Shown here piece after piece: positions 32,610-43,397 of a stretch of DNA of 64,000 bases (the stretch's first letter is position 1; each line of letters opens with the position of its first letter). The notes beneath the pieces are model-generated. The model searched no databases, was not told the origin of the DNA, and worked only from the letters and a program-made list of their open reading frames with translations. The position numbers were made by a program, and so were the translations under genes. The DNA comes from Achromobacter sp. UMC71 (GTDB taxonomy: Bacteria > Pseudomonadota > Gammaproteobacteria > Burkholderiales > Burkholderiaceae_B), in assembly GCF_014170305.1 (NCBI RefSeq), contig NZ_LZZT01000017.1:62001-126000 (forward strand). The letters are read 5' to 3'.

Positions 32610-34034
32610 ATGGAGCACCACAGTGCTGCAGCAAAAGGGGCGTTGATCGAACGGCGCTCGATCGACTTCATCCCGGAGACAGAGCGCCACGGCAAGCTCT
32701 ATAGCCAGTTCACGCTGTGGATGGGCGCCAACTTGCAGATCACCGCCATCGTCACCGGGGCGCTGGCTGTCGTGCTGGGCGGAGACGTCTTCTGGTCGCT
32801 GATCGGCCTGTTCATCGGCCAGGTGTTCGGCGGCGCCGTCATGGCGCTGCATGCGGCGCAAGGGCCCAAGCTGGGCCTGCCGCAGATGATCTCCAGCCGG
32901 GTGCAGTTCGGCGTCTATGGCGCGGCGATTCCCATCGTGCTGGTGTGCCTGATGTACCTGGGCTTCACGGCCACGGGCACGGTGCTGTCGGGCCAGGCCG
33001 TCGGCCAGTTGCTGGGCGTGTCCGATACGGCGGGTATCCTGATCTTCGCTGCCGTCATCGTGCTGGTGACGGTGTTCGGCTACCGCATGATCCACCTGAT
33101 CGGGCGCGTGGCCAGCGTGCTGGGGCTGATCGCGTTCATCTACCTGTTCAGCCGCGTGGTCGCGCTGGGCGATGTGGGGCAGTTGCTGCAGATCCGGCAT
33201 TTCAGCTGGACGTCGTTCCTGCTGGCCGTGTCGCTGTCCGCGTCTTGGCAGATCGCGTATGGACCCTATGTGGCGGACTATTCGCGCTACCTGCCCGGCC
33301 GCACCTCGTCGTTCAAGACCTTCCTGGCCGTGGGCCTGGGTTCGGTGCTGGGCGCGCAGATCGCGATGGTGCTGGGCGTGCTGGCGGCCGCCATGGCCAA
33401 GGGCCAGTTCGCCGGCCGCGAGGTCGCCTATATCGTCAGCCTGGGCGGCACCGGCACGATGGCGGCGCTGCTGTATTTCAGTATCGCGTTCGGCAAGGTG
33501 ACGATTTCGACGTTGAATTCGTATGGCAGCTTCATGTGCATCGCCACGATCATCAGCGGCTTTCGCGGCCATGTGGAAATCACGCGCCGCCAGCGGCTGT
33601 GGTTCGTGCTGCTGATCGTGGGCGCGGCTACCTGCGTGGCGCTGGTTGGCCAGCATTCCTTCCTGAACGCTTTCAAGTCCTTCATCCTGTTCCTGCTGGC
33701 GTTCTTCACGCCCTGGAGCGCCGTCAACCTGGTGGACTATTACTTCGTCAACCGAGGCCGTTATGACCTGGCCGCGCTGTCGGACCCCGACGGCCGTTAT
33801 GGCCGCTGGAACTGGCCGGGCATTCTGGTGTACGTGTTCGGCGTGCTGGTACAGATGCCCTTCATCTCGACCAAGCTGTACACCGGCCCGCTGGTCGCGC
33901 ACCTGGGCGGCGTTGATATTTCGTGGATCATCGGGCTGATCGTGCCCGGCATCCTGTATTACTTGTTCGCCCGCCGCGACCGGTTGCCTACGCCAGTGGC
34001 GTTTGCGGCCGGCGGCCGGCACGATATTGCATGA
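32610..34034 (+). CDS. NCS1-family permease (hut-linked)
   Basis: The 474-residue membrane protein has about 12 helices and the NCS1 nucleobase/cytosine permease features, including an acidic N-terminal [16 protein letters not shown] and the middle region [25 protein letters not shown] precedes the ATG. It lies between hutU and hutH on the same strand, so it is likely to carry urocanate, histidine or an imidazole compound rather than cytosine. This is inferred from context only; the sequence alone cannot show the substrate. Confidence 0.85.
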   Translation: MEHHSAAAKGALIERRSIDFIPETERHGKLYSQFTLWMGANLQITAIVTGALAVVLGGDVFWSLIGLFIGQVFGGAVMALHAAQGPKLGLPQMISSRVQFGVYGAAIPIVLVCLMYLGFTATGTVLSGQAVGQLLGVSDTAGILIFAAVIVLVTVFGYRMIHLIGRVASVLGLIAFIYLFSRVVALGDVGQLLQIRHFSWTSFLLAVSLSASWQIAYGPYVADYSRYLPGRTSSFKTFLAVGLGSVLGAQIAMVLGVLAAAMAKGQFAGREVAYIVSLGGTGTMAALLYFSIAFGKVTISTLNSYGSFMCIATIISGFRGHVEITRRQRLWFVLLIVGAATCVALVGQHSFLNAFKSFILFLLAFFTPWSAVNLVDYYFVNRGRYDLAALSDPDGRYGRWNWPGILVYVFGVLVQMPFISTKLYTGPLVAHLGGVDISWIIGLIVPGILYYLFARRDRLPTPVAFAAGGRHDIA

Positions 34035-34062
34035 CACGGACCTATCGTCCAGGAGAAAAACA

Positions 34063-35592
34063 ATGGATCTGCACCTGAAACCCGGCCATCTGACGCTGGC
34101 GCAATTGCGCCAGGTATACCAACAGCCCGGCCGCATCACGCTGGACCCGGCCGCCTACGGCCCGATCGACGCCAGCGTGGCCTGCGTCGACCGCATCATC
34201 GCCGAGGGCCGCACGGCCTACGGCATCAACACCGGCTTCGGGCTGCTGGCATCGACCAAGATCGCGCGCGAAGACCTGCAGGCGCTGCAAAGCTCGCTGG
34301 TGCTGTCGCACGCGGCGGGCGTGGGCGAGCCGCTGGACGATGCGATGGTGCGGCTGATCATGGTGCTCAAGATCAACAGCTTGGCGCGGGGCCGTTCCGG
34401 CATCCGCCGCCAGGTCATCGACAGCCTCGTCACGCTGGTCAACGCCGGCGTCTATCCGCACATCCCGCTCAAGGGCTCGGTGGGCGCGTCGGGCGACCTG
34501 GCGCCGCTGGCCCACATGTCGCTGCTGCTTCTGGGTGAAAGCCGGGCGCGCTTCCATGGCGAGTGGCTACCCGCCAAGGAAGCGCTGGCCCGCGCCGGGC
34601 TCGAACCGCTGACCCTGGCTGCGAAGGAAGGGCTGGCGCTGCTGAACGGCACCCAGGTGTCCACCGCCTACGCGCTGCGCGGCCTGTTCGAGGCCGAAGA
34701 CCTGCTGGCCGCCGGCCTGGTCTGCGGCAGCCTCAGCGTCGAAGCCATGCTGGGTTCGCGCGTGCCGTTCGACGCCCGCATCCACGAGGCGCGCGGCCAG
34801 ATCGGCCAGATCGACGTGGCCGCCGTCTACCGCGACCTGTTGACCGACGATAGCGAGGTCGGCCATTCGCACGTCGATTGCGACAAGGTGCAGGACCCCT
34901 ACTCGCTGCGCTGCCAGCCGCAAGTGATGGGCGCCTGCCTGACGCAGATCCGCCACGTGGCGCAAGTGCTGCAGATCGAGGCCAACGCCGTGTCCGACAA
35001 TCCGCTGGTGTTCGCCGAACAGGGCGACGTGCTGTCGGGCGGCAACTTCCACGCCGAACCGGTGGCGCTGGTGGCCGACAACCTGGCCCTGGCGCTGGCC
35101 GAGATCGGCGCCCTGTCCGAACGCCGCATCTCGCTGATGATGGACAAGCACATGTCGCAGCTGCCGCCCTTCCTGGTCAGCAACGGCGGCGTGAACTCCG
35201 GCTTCATGATCGCCCAGGTGACCGCGGCCGCGCTGGCCAGCGACAACAAGGCGCTGGCCCACCCTGCCAGCGTCGACAGCCTGCCCACCTCGGCCAACCA
35301 GGAAGACCACGTGTCGATGGCGCCCAACGCCGGCAAACGGCTCTGGCCCATGGCCGAGAACGTGCGCGACATCCTGGCGATCGAATGGCTGGGGGCCTGC
35401 CAGGGCCTGGACTTCCGCGCCGGCCTGAAAACATCGCCCAAGCTGGAGCGGGCCCGTGGCCTGCTGCGCGAAAAGGTCGCTCACTACGAGAAAGACCGCT
35501 TCTTCGCGCCCGACATCGAAGCCGCCAGCCAGTTGATCGGCGGCCGGCATCTGAATGCCCTGATGCCGGCGGGCCTGCTGCCCAGCCTGTAG
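34063..35592 (+). CDS. hutH: Histidine ammonia-lyase
   Basis: The 509-residue enzyme removes ammonia from histidine to give urocanate. The Ala-Ser-Gly triad that forms the MIO electrophile is at 142-144 in [13 protein letters not shown], and the conserved Tyr53 is in [10 protein letters not shown]. The ATG at 34063 follows AGGAG. It lies 28 bp after the permease gene, in the hut operon. Length and motifs agree with the enzyme from Pseudomonas putida (about 510 residues). Confidence 0.97.
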   Translation: MDLHLKPGHLTLAQLRQVYQQPGRITLDPAAYGPIDASVACVDRIIAEGRTAYGINTGFGLLASTKIAREDLQALQSSLVLSHAAGVGEPLDDAMVRLIMVLKINSLARGRSGIRRQVIDSLVTLVNAGVYPHIPLKGSVGASGDLAPLAHMSLLLLGESRARFHGEWLPAKEALARAGLEPLTLAAKEGLALLNGTQVSTAYALRGLFEAEDLLAAGLVCGSLSVEAMLGSRVPFDARIHEARGQIGQIDVAAVYRDLLTDDSEVGHSHVDCDKVQDPYSLRCQPQVMGACLTQIRHVAQVLQIEANAVSDNPLVFAEQGDVLSGGNFHAEPVALVADNLALALAEIGALSERRISLMMDKHMSQLPPFLVSNGGVNSGFMIAQVTAAALASDNKALAHPASVDSLPTSANQEDHVSMAPNAGKRLWPMAENVRDILAIEWLGACQGLDFRAGLKTSPKLERARGLLREKVAHYEKDRFFAPDIEAASQLIGGRHLNALMPAGLLPSL

Positions 35593-35715
35593 GGCGGGCG
35601 CGTCAAAGGCAGGCGGCCCCTCGGTCGTCCACGCGATGATTTCTGCGCGACTGCGCCCATCGGCGGTGCGGCTGCGGCGCGCGATCGTTCATACAAGAAT
35701 GGGAGGGAGACAGCG

Positions 35716-37122
35716 ATGCAGGCTCAGAACCAGAATCTGAAAAGAGGTCTATCCGCGCGGCATATCCGCTTCATGGCGCTCGGGTCCGCCATTGGTACGG
35801 GGTTGTTCTACGGATCGGCCAAGGCGATTCAAGAGGCCGGGCCGTCCGTGTTGATCGCCTACCTGATTGCCGGCGCGGCCGTGTATATGGTGATGCGGGC
35901 ATTGGGCGAAATGGCCGTGCGCAATCCGGTGCCCGGTTCCTTCGCGCAGTACGCGACCAGTTATCTGGGACCGGTGGCCGGATTCATCACGGGGTGGACC
36001 TACACCTTCGAGATGATCATCGTCTGCCTGGCGGATGTCACGGCTTTCGGGCTGTACATGGGATTCTGGTTTCCCGACGTGCCGCAGTGGATATGGGTGC
36101 TGTCCATCGTGCTGTTCGTCGGCGCGCTGAATCTGTGCGCGGTGAAAGTCTTTGGCGAGCTGGAATTCTGGCTGTCGCTGCTGAAGGTGGCAGCCATCGT
36201 CGCGATGATCGCGGGGGGGCTGGGCATCATGGCGTTCGGCTTGGGCATCAGCGCCCAGGACACCGCCACGGGTGTGCATAACCTGTGGGAGCATGGCGGC
36301 TTCATGCCCAATGGCATTGGCGGTTTGATCGCCTCGCTGGCGGTGGTGGTGTTCGCGTTTGGCGGTATCGAGATCATCGGCATCACGGCAGGCGAAGCCA
36401 AGGATCCGTCCCGCGTCATTCCCAGGGCGATCAACGCGGTGCCGATGCGCATCCTGCTGTTCTACGTGCTGACGCTGTTCGTGCTGATGTCGATCTTTCC
36501 CTGGTCGCAGATTGGCAGCAAGGGCAGCCCGTTCGTCCAGATCTTCGATAGCCTGGGGATCGGGGCGGCGGCGCACATCTTGAACATCGTGGTGATCTCG
36601 GCGGCGGTATCGGCCATCAACAGCGATATCTTCGGCGCCGGCCGCATGCTGTTCGGCATGGCGCAACAAGGCCAGGCGCCGCGAGGTTTTGCGCGGGTTT
36701 CCAGGGTCGGCGTGCCGTGGATGACTGTCCTGGTCATGACGGTGGCGCTGCTGGGCGGCGTCGTGCTGAATTACCTTATTCCCAAGGACGTGTTCGTGCT
36801 GATCGCTTCGATTGCCACGTTCGCCACGGTTTGGGTATGGTTGATGATCCTGCTGTCGCACGTCGCCATGCGCCGCGCGATGACCCGGCAAGAGGTGGCG
36901 CAACTGAAGTTTCCGGTGCCGCTCTGGCCGGCGGCGCCGATTGCTGCGATCGTCTTCATGATGTTCGTGATTGCGGTGCTCGGGTATTTTCCCAAGACGC
37001 AGGCCGCATTGATCGTGGGTGCGTGCTGGATTGCGCTGTTGTGCGTGGCCTATCGCATGTGGGTGTACCCCAACCGGCCCGGCGGCGGCTTGCCCGCGCC
37101 GGTGGCGCAAGGATCGGATTGA
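35716..37122 (+). CDS. APC-family amino acid permease (HutT-like)
   Basis: The 468-residue product has 12 helices and the APC start [20 protein letters not shown], as in GABA, proline and histidine permeases. The GGAGGGAGA tract before the ATG is a strong ribosome-binding site. Its place between hutH and hutI suggests a histidine importer (HutT). A run of seven G residues (36213-36219) occurs in the coding sequence. Substrate specificity is from context. Confidence 0.88.
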   Translation: MQAQNQNLKRGLSARHIRFMALGSAIGTGLFYGSAKAIQEAGPSVLIAYLIAGAAVYMVMRALGEMAVRNPVPGSFAQYATSYLGPVAGFITGWTYTFEMIIVCLADVTAFGLYMGFWFPDVPQWIWVLSIVLFVGALNLCAVKVFGELEFWLSLLKVAAIVAMIAGGLGIMAFGLGISAQDTATGVHNLWEHGGFMPNGIGGLIASLAVVVFAFGGIEIIGITAGEAKDPSRVIPRAINAVPMRILLFYVLTLFVLMSIFPWSQIGSKGSPFVQIFDSLGIGAAAHILNIVVISAAVSAINSDIFGAGRMLFGMAQQGQAPRGFARVSRVGVPWMTVLVMTVALLGGVVLNYLIPKDVFVLIASIATFATVWVWLMILLSHVAMRRAMTRQEVAQLKFPVPLWPAAPIAAIVFMMFVIAVLGYFPKTQAALIVGACWIALLCVAYRMWVYPNRPGGGLPAPVAQGSD

Positions 37123-37154
37123 CCCCCCGTTTGGGGGCTGACAGGAGGCAGGAT

Positions 37155-38372
37155 ATGAAGCGGCTTTGGCGAAATTGCCATGTGGCCACCATGGCCGGCG
37201 GGCAATACTCGGTGATCGAGCATGCCGCCATCGTGACGCAGGACGCGCACATCGCATGGATCGGACCAGAGAGCGCATTGCCACGGGGCGACGCCGGGCA
37301 GGAAAACGACCTGGGCGGCGCCTGGGTCACGCCCGGCTTGATCGACTGCCACACGCACCTGGTCTTCGGCGGCAACCGCAGCCAGGAGTTCGAGCAGCGG
37401 CTGCAGGGCGTGGACTACGCGGTGATCGCGGCGCAGGGCGGCGGCATCGCCAGCACGGTGCGGGCGACGCGTCAGGCAAGCGAGCAGGAGCTCTACGCCA
37501 GCGCCCGCAAGCGCGCGCTGCACCTGCTGCGCGACGGCGTCACTACGCTGGAGGTCAAGTCCGGCTACGGTCTGGACTTGCCCAACGAACGCAAGATGCT
37601 GCGCGTGGCGCGACGGCTGGGACAGACGCTGCCGCTGACGGTGCGCGCCACCTGCCTGGCCGCGCACGCGCTGCCACCCGAATTCGCCGGCCGGGCCGAC
37701 GACTATATCGACGAAGTGGCGCGGCGCATGTTGCCGGTGCTGGCGGCCGAAGGGCTGGTCGACGCGGTGGACGCGTTTTGCGAGCACCTGGCGTTTTCGC
37801 CGGCGCAGGTCGAACGTGTGTTTTTGGCGGCCGCCCATCTGGGCCTGCCGGTCAAACTGCACGCCGAGCAGCTATCGTCACTGCACGGCGCCAGCCTGGC
37901 GGCGCGCTACGGCGCGCTGTCGGCGGACCACCTGGAATACCTGACCGAGGCGGACGTGCTGGCCATGGCCGCGGCAGGCACGGTGGCGGTGCTGCTGCCG
38001 GGTGCGTTCTATGCGTTGCGCGAGACGCAGCTGCCGCCCATCGATCTGCTGCGCCGCCATGGCGTGCCCATCGCGATTTCCAGCGATCTCAATCCGGGCA
38101 CCTCGCCCGCGCTGTCCTTGCGGTTGATGTTGAGCATGGCGTGCACGCTGTTCCGGCTGACGCCGCAAGAGGCGCTGGCCGGCGCCACCGTGCACGCCGC
38201 TCGCGCGCTGGGCCTGCAAGGCACCCATGGCGTGCTGGCGCAGGACATGACGGCCGATTTCGTGGCCTGGGATATCTCGCATCCCGCCGAACTGGCCTAC
38301 TGGATCGGCGGCGAACTGCCCAAGCGGGTCGTGCGCCACGGCGAGGAAGTCTGCGCGACCGCGCTGGAATGA
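37155..38372 (+). CDS. hutI: Imidazolonepropionase
   Basis: The 405-residue metal-dependent amidohydrolase opens the ring of imidazolonepropionate to formiminoglutamate. The metal site begins with HTH at His66 and His68 ([14 protein letters not shown]) and continues with the His of [11 protein letters not shown] and the Asp of [14 protein letters not shown] lies upstream of the ATG. It is the last hut gene in the window, followed by a hairpin terminator. The next enzyme, HutG or HutF, is absent from the window. Confidence 0.96.
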   Translation: MKRLWRNCHVATMAGGQYSVIEHAAIVTQDAHIAWIGPESALPRGDAGQENDLGGAWVTPGLIDCHTHLVFGGNRSQEFEQRLQGVDYAVIAAQGGGIASTVRATRQASEQELYASARKRALHLLRDGVTTLEVKSGYGLDLPNERKMLRVARRLGQTLPLTVRATCLAAHALPPEFAGRADDYIDEVARRMLPVLAAEGLVDAVDAFCEHLAFSPAQVERVFLAAAHLGLPVKLHAEQLSSLHGASLAARYGALSADHLEYLTEADVLAMAAAGTVAVLLPGAFYALRETQLPPIDLLRRHGVPIAISSDLNPGTSPALSLRLMLSMACTLFRLTPQEALAGATVHAARALGLQGTHGVLAQDMTADFVAWDISHPAELAYWIGGELPKRVVRHGEEVCATALE

Positions 38373-38413
38373 CGCGCGGCGGCGCAACGCCGCCGCGCGC
38401 CTCGGCGCTTTTG
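38373..38413 (+). terminator. Terminator at the end of the hut operon
   Basis: A perfect 12-bp GC stem (38373-38384 with 38388-38399) has a three-base loop and starts at the hutI stop. A short T run (38409-38412) follows ten bases later. It lies between convergent genes. Confidence 0.65.
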
Positions 38414-38416
38414 CTG

Positions 38417-40039
38417 TCAGGCCGATAGCGCCAGGCGTTCGCGTATCGGCAAGGCCGGCGCCTCGCGGCCGGATTCATGACCCGGCAGCTGGAATGCGCT
38501 GACCGCGCCTTGCAGCCGCTGTGCCTGCGCTTCCAGCGAGGCCGCCGCGGCCGCCGCCTGTTCGACCAGCGCGGCGTTCTGCTGCGTCACTTGATCCATC
38601 TGCGTGACCGCCGTGTTGACCTGGCCGATGCCGGTAACCTGTTCGTGCGAGGCCGCGGCGATGTCGCCCACCAGCAGCGTCAGCCGTTCGATCGCCGCCT
38701 GGATATCCTGCATGGTGCGGCCGGCGGTTTCGACCTGGAGGGAACCGGCCTGGACCGTGGCTCCGGACGCGCTGAGCAGTTGCTTGATTTCCTTGGCGGC
38801 GCCGGCGCTGCGCTGCGCCAGCGAGCGCACTTCACCGGCGACCACCGCGAAGCCTTTGCCTTCTTCGCCGGCGCGAGCGGCTTCCACTGCCGCGTTCAGC
38901 GCCAGGATGTTGGTCTGGAAGGCGATGCCGTCGATGACGCTGACGATGTCTTCGATGCGGCCGGAATCCTTGGCGATGTCGCGCATGGTGGCCACGGCGC
39001 TTTGCACGGCCTCGCCGCCGCGTTGCGCGACCTGCAAGGCCTCGGCGGCCATGGCATTGGCCTGGCGTGCGTTGTCGGCGTTGCTGGTCACGGTGGACAG
39101 CAGCTCCTCCATGCTGGCCGCGGTCTGTTGCAGCGAAGCGGCCTGCTGCTCGGTGCGGCTGGACAGGTCCTGGTTGCCCGCGGCGATTTCGCTGGAGCCG
39201 GTATTGATCTCGGCTACGCCGTCGCGCACCGCATGCACGGTGCGCGCCAGGCTGGCCTGCATGTCCTGCAGGTAGGGGATCAGTTGTCCGGCGCAGTTGC
39301 CGCCGAACGGGGCGATGGGCACGGTGAGGTCGCCGCGCGCAATATGCTGGAAGTGCTGCTTGATGTCGTTCAGCGGACGCCGGACGAAGACCACCACGTA
39401 GCGGTCGCCCAGGAACAGCAGCAGCAGGCTGACAGCGCACACCAGGCCGATGCCGAGATAGGCATGGCGGCGTTCCTCGACGGCGCGCAGGCCCAGCGCA
39501 TCCTGGCGTTCCTTGGCGTAGGCCTCGTAGTTCTCGATGCTCTTGCCATAGGCGCGGCTGGCGGCGATGACGGGGCCAGCGGCATGGGCGCGGGCCTTTT
39601 CGATGTCGTCCTGGGCCAGGAAGGCGCGCTGCACGGCGATGCCGCCGTTGACCAGAGCGTCAAAGCCGCTTTGCAGCGGTTCCAGTATCGATGGGGGGGT
39701 ATCTCCTTTGGCCGATTCCAGGAACAGGGCCTGGTTCTTGCGGGCTTCCTCCAGGGCCACGTCGATGGCGCGGCCTTCTTCCGCGGCGGGCGCTGCCAGG
39801 CCGTCGCGGGCGTATTCCAGTTGGCGGGACAGACGCAGGCGCGCGCGCATGATCTGGTCGTTGATGCGGGCAAGCGAGGAAACTTCGTTCAGGAGGTCGT
39901 TGCTGGCGGCGAGCGCTTCACCGGAGCTGTGCAAACCATTTACGCTGATGGCCGATTGGCCGGCTACGAGGACACTGATCATGAGCAGCGTGCACAGGAT
40001 CATGCGGCGGATGGTGATGTCTTTCAGGAACTGTGTCAT
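38417..40039 (-). CDS. Methyl-accepting chemotaxis protein
   Basis: The 540-residue receptor has an N-terminal helix (about 13-33), a four-helix-bundle-type periplasmic domain, a second helix (about 188-208), a HAMP segment and a long cytoplasmic signalling coil. The hairpin tip includes [20 protein letters not shown] (about 390-409), followed by [22 protein letters not shown]. There is no C-terminal CheR-binding pentapeptide. Ligand is unknown. The frame opens upstream to 40117, but the ATG at 40039 gives a normal MCP start. A seven-base C run occurs in the coding strand (39693-39699 as G). Confidence 0.95.
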   Translation of the reverse strand: MTQFLKDITIRRMILCTLLMISVLVAGQSAISVNGLHSSGEALAASNDLLNEVSSLARINDQIMRARLRLSRQLEYARDGLAAPAAEEGRAIDVALEEARKNQALFLESAKGDTPPSILEPLQSGFDALVNGGIAVQRAFLAQDDIEKARAHAAGPVIAASRAYGKSIENYEAYAKERQDALGLRAVEERRHAYLGIGLVCAVSLLLLFLGDRYVVVFVRRPLNDIKQHFQHIARGDLTVPIAPFGGNCAGQLIPYLQDMQASLARTVHAVRDGVAEINTGSSEIAAGNQDLSSRTEQQAASLQQTAASMEELLSTVTSNADNARQANAMAAEALQVAQRGGEAVQSAVATMRDIAKDSGRIEDIVSVIDGIAFQTNILALNAAVEAARAGEEGKGFAVVAGEVRSLAQRSAGAAKEIKQLLSASGATVQAGSLQVETAGRTMQDIQAAIERLTLLVGDIAAASHEQVTGIGQVNTAVTQMDQVTQQNAALVEQAAAAAASLEAQAQRLQGAVSAFQLPGHESGREAPALPIRERLALSA

Positions 40040-40180
40040 ACGCGTCGTTCTAGGGTGTAGAGAGGGACTACACCCGGACAACGGCCCCGCCTGAGCGATA
40101 TTTAGCGGGTGTTGCACATCTTACGTATGTGTCTGACCGGCCCTGGAATATATCGAAATCAACCGCAATAAACCTCGATT

Positions 40181-41590
40181 TCAGCGCGCGGCGGAGGCCT
40201 CGACGGGTTCCACCGCGCCGAAGCGCAGCCGCGCGAAACTGGCCAGGCTGGCCAGCGCCGCGCACAGGCCGCCCAGCCACAGCGCGAGCACGGCGCCATG
40301 GGTGGTCGACACGTTGAAGCAGGCTGCCACCAGTGCCGCGCCGGTGGCCTGCCCTAGAAGACGTACCGTGCCGATCATGCCGCTGGCCCCGCCCGCCCGC
40401 GACGGCGGCGCCGAGGTCATGATGGCGCGCAGATTGGGCGACTGGAAAAAGCCGAAGCCGGCGCCGCACAGCGCCATGCGCCAGGAAATGTCCCAGGCCG
40501 ACGGCGCGGCCGGCAGCAAGGCCATGGAAGCCATGCCCAGCGCCAGCAGCGCCAGGCCCACGCCGCCCAGCATGCCGGCCGGATAGCGGTCCGACAGGCG
40601 CCCGGCAATCGGCGCCATGATGGCGACGACCACCGGCCAGGGCGTGATCAAAAAGCCGGTATGCACCTGCGTGTAGCCCAGCACCGTCTGGAACAGGAAC
40701 GGCAGCGACACGAACGCCAGCGCCTGCGCCGCGAAGGCGCACACCGCCGTGGCGGCGGACAAGGCAAACAATGGCCGGCGCAGCAGGTCCACCGCCAGGA
40801 TGGGGGCGGGGTGGCCGGCCTGGCGGCGCATCAGCAGCCACAGGCTGGCGGCGGCCAGGCCCCACTCCAGCGTGACGCGCGGCCACGGCGCGCTGTGTGC
40901 CAGTTCGTTCGAGCCCAGCACGAACAGGCCCAGCGTCAGCGCACACAGCGCCGCGGCCAGGCCGTCGAAGCCATGCGATGAGCGGGTGGTCTCGGGCAGG
41001 CCGCGCAGGCCCAGCACCATGGCCAGCAGGCCGATGGGCACATTGATCAGGAACAGCCAGTGCCACGATCCCAGCAGCAGGATGGTGGAGGCCGCGGTCG
41101 GGCCGGCGGCGAACGACAGGCCGACCACCATCGCGTTCAGGCCCATGCCGCGTCCCAGCACCGGGGCGGGATAGATGAAGCGCAGCAAGGCGGCGTTCAC
41201 GCTCATGACGCCGGCCGCGCCCAGCCCCTGCAGGATGCGGGCGGCCACCAGCACCGGCAGCGTCGGGGCCAGCCCGCAAGCCAGCGAAGACAGCGTGAAC
41301 ACCACAATGCCCACCATGTAGACCCGGCGGTGCCCCAGGATCTCGCCCAGCGCGGCCGCCGGCAGCAGGCCGGCCACCATCGCCAGCTGATAGCCGCTGA
41401 TGACCCAGATGGAGCCCGCATCGCTGGCCTGCAGATCGCGCGCGATGGTGGGCAGCGCGGTGTTGGCGATGGCGGTGTCCAGGCTGGCCATGCAGACGGC
41501 CAGCATGACGGCCAGCAACGCGCCCAGGCGCTCGGAAGCCGGCAGGCCCTGGCCCGCGGGATAGATGGTGTGGCGTGAGAACGAGAACAT
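40181..41590 (-). CDS. DHA2-type MFS multidrug exporter (EmrB/QacA family)
   Basis: The 469-residue membrane protein has about 14 helices. The first helix contains MASLDTAIANTALPTIARDL, the classic motif D1 of DHA2 pumps, and helix 5 contains a GPTAASTILLLGSWHWLFLINVPIG region typical of motif C. No adaptor or regulator gene is adjacent. It is likely to export drugs or fatty-acid-like compounds; the substrate is unknown. The nearest gene upstream is the fimbrial cluster on the other strand. Confidence 0.88.
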   Translation of the reverse strand: MFSFSRHTIYPAGQGLPASERLGALLAVMLAVCMASLDTAIANTALPTIARDLQASDAGSIWVISGYQLAMVAGLLPAAALGEILGHRRVYMVGIVVFTLSSLACGLAPTLPVLVAARILQGLGAAGVMSVNAALLRFIYPAPVLGRGMGLNAMVVGLSFAAGPTAASTILLLGSWHWLFLINVPIGLLAMVLGLRGLPETTRSSHGFDGLAAALCALTLGLFVLGSNELAHSAPWPRVTLEWGLAAASLWLLMRRQAGHPAPILAVDLLRRPLFALSAATAVCAFAAQALAFVSLPFLFQTVLGYTQVHTGFLITPWPVVVAIMAPIAGRLSDRYPAGMLGGVGLALLALGMASMALLPAAPSAWDISWRMALCGAGFGFFQSPNLRAIMTSAPPSRAGGASGMIGTVRLLGQATGAALVAACFNVSTTHGAVLALWLGGLCAALASLASFARLRFGAVEPVEASAAR

Positions 41591-42077
41591 GAGGGGCCCT
41601 AGGCGTCGGGGCGCGGGGCCGCCGACCGGGGGATGCGTTGATTGAGCGTTGATTCTAGTGCGACATGGGGATTCAACGCTTCGTCAGCCAGGGACGACGA
41701 TGGCGTGAATGCGGCAGGCCGCGAGCCGGCAAGGACGGCGATGCGCCGGATAATGCGACCAGCCGGTCACCCTGCAATATGGATGAATAATGCGCTTCGA
41801 TAATCCAGCGCCGCGGCCATGATTCGAATCCCGCGCGTCCATGTTACTAACTGAAATTACCTAATTTGCTGAATTACAACAATTTATCCAAGGCCGCATA
41901 AAGCGTGGTTTCATAGACAAGCGATGTCCGCTGGCGACGGGTTTTTAATCTAATCCGTTAGAAAGCGTAAATAACCCGATTTGAAAATTAACCGAATCGT
42001 GCTTGGCCGCTATATCCGACGTACCATGTTTCGTGTGCTGGTCTGATAGTGCAACAGTATTTCGTGGGGGTGATTTC
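41591..42077. other. AT-rich leader region of the fimbrial operon
   Basis: This 487-bp gap has no convincing gene. From about 41840 to 42060 it becomes clearly AT-rich compared with the rest of the window. It contains a 10-bp palindrome (41821-41830) and a TCTAA/TTAGA inverted repeat (41949-41962). It must hold the promoters of the DHA2 exporter and of the fimbrial operon. Confidence 0.6.
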
Positions 42078-42587
42078 ATGAAACGCTTGTCCTTGTGCGC
42101 GACGACTCTGGCCTTGGTAACTGCGGGCGCGATGCCGCTGGCGGCCCAGGCGCAAACCACTGCGAACATGGTGGTGACGCTGACGATTACGGCAAATTGC
42201 ACCATCGCCGCGAACCCCCTCAATTTCGGCAGTCACGGCGTGTTGAACACCGCGTTCAGCAATACCACCACGGTCAACGTGACCTGCACCAACACCACGC
42301 CCTATACCGTGGGCCTGAGCGCCGGCACCGGCACCGGCTCCACCCTGGCCAACCGGCTCATGAACGGCACGACCACGGGCAACACCACGTCCACGGTTGC
42401 CTATCAGCTTTACCAGCCCGCACCCAACCAGACCGTGGTGTGGGGCGACACGGGTGTGGCCGACCGCGTGGGTGGCACCGGCAGTGGCGCTGCGCAGGCG
42501 CTTACGGTCACCGGTACGGTGCCCGCGCAGGCGACGCCGACGCCCGATCTGTACACGTCCACCGTCACCGCGACGGTGTACTTCTAG
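42078..42587 (+). CDS. Spore-coat-U-domain major pilin (CsuA/B-like)
   Basis: The 169-residue product has a signal peptide (ending AAQA near residue 25) and one spore coat protein U domain. Cys41 (ITANCTIAANPLNFG) and Cys70 (NVTCTNTTPYTVGLS) probably form the usual disulfide, and the C-terminal strand is STVTATVYF. This is the pilin type of archaic (sigma) chaperone-usher fimbriae. It is the first gene of a four-gene operon, and it overlaps the chaperone gene by one base. It is expected to polymerise by donor-strand exchange. Confidence 0.88.
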   Translation: MKRLSLCATTLALVTAGAMPLAAQAQTTANMVVTLTITANCTIAANPLNFGSHGVLNTAFSNTTTVNVTCTNTTPYTVGLSAGTGTGSTLANRLMNGTTTGNTTSTVAYQLYQPAPNQTVVWGDTGVADRVGGTGSGAAQALTVTGTVPAQATPTPDLYTSTVTATVYF

Positions 42588-43342
42588 TGCGGCGCGTTAT
42601 CGGGACTCCTGCATGGCGGGGCGGCACGATCCGTTGGTTGGCGGGCGCGCTGGTGGTGGCGTGCGTGGGCATCGGCGCTTTGCCCGCGCGAGCGGCGACT
42701 CTGCAGATCTCGCCGGTGCTGGTGGACCTGGCGCCCCAGCAGAGCGCCACCGGCATCATGCTGCGCAATCCCGGGAGCACGCCGATCTATGGCCAGGTGC
42801 GGGTGTACGCCTGGGACCAGACGCAGGACGACGACGTACTCACGCCCACGACCGAGATCCAGGCCAGTCCGCCCATCATCCAGGTGCCGCCCAAGGGCGA
42901 GCAACTGGTGCGGCTGGTGCGTAGCGGCAACGACCTGGCGCCGCTGCAGAAAAGCTACCGGCTGGTGATCGACGAGATTCCCGATCCCTCCACGCCACGG
43001 ATCAACGGCGTGGTGCTGCGAATGCGCTATTCGGTGCCGGTATTCGTGGCCGGCGCCACGCCCGAGCCCGTGCCCGAGCTGGCCTGGCACGTGGCGCGCG
43101 CGGACAAGGAATGGGTGCTGCGGCTGGCCAACACCGGCACCCGCTATGCCCAGGTGGCATCGCTGCAGATCGTGGCCGGTGCGGATACGCCGGTGGCGAA
43201 GGTGGACGGCCTGCTGGGCTACGCGCTGGCCCAGCGGCAGCGCGAGTGGCGGATTCCCGTCAAACACGGCACCACCGGCCCGATAAAGATCAAGGCCCTG
43301 GTGAACGGCAACGCCGTCACCGTGACTCCGCGAGTTGACTGA
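42587..43342 (+). CDS. Archaic fimbrial periplasmic chaperone (CsuC-like)
   Basis: The 251-residue product has a signal peptide (ALVVACVGIGALPARA) and a PapD-like two-domain chaperone fold. LQISPVLVDLAPQQSATGIMLRNPG is the F1/G1 strand lead and SYRLVIDEIP is the conserved Arg/Ile-Pro region before the domain border. The GTG start at 42587 shares one base with the TAG stop of the pilin gene, so it is translationally coupled. It holds pilins in the periplasm until they reach the usher. Confidence 0.9.
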   Translation: MRRVIGTPAWRGGTIRWLAGALVVACVGIGALPARAATLQISPVLVDLAPQQSATGIMLRNPGSTPIYGQVRVYAWDQTQDDDVLTPTTEIQASPPIIQVPPKGEQLVRLVRSGNDLAPLQKSYRLVIDEIPDPSTPRINGVVLRMRYSVPVFVAGATPEPVPELAWHVARADKEWVLRLANTGTRYAQVASLQIVAGADTPVAKVDGLLGYALAQRQREWRIPVKHGTTGPIKIKALVNGNAVTVTPRVD

Positions 43343-43397
43343 CTGATTGCGTCCCGGCCCGCCTCGCAGGCGGTTGCGGGGTAAGAGAAGGCAGCCC

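Noticed and set aside
39693..39699. Seven-G run in the chemoreceptor gene (and a second at 36213-36219 in the APC permease)
   Set aside because: Runs of seven are not rare in GC-rich coding DNA, so I do not claim phase variation.
41806..41850. tRNA-like T-arm sequence (GATTCGAATC then TCCA)
   Set aside because: The flanking bases do not form a T stem or acceptor stem, and no anticodon arm is present. It is only a 10-bp palindrome.
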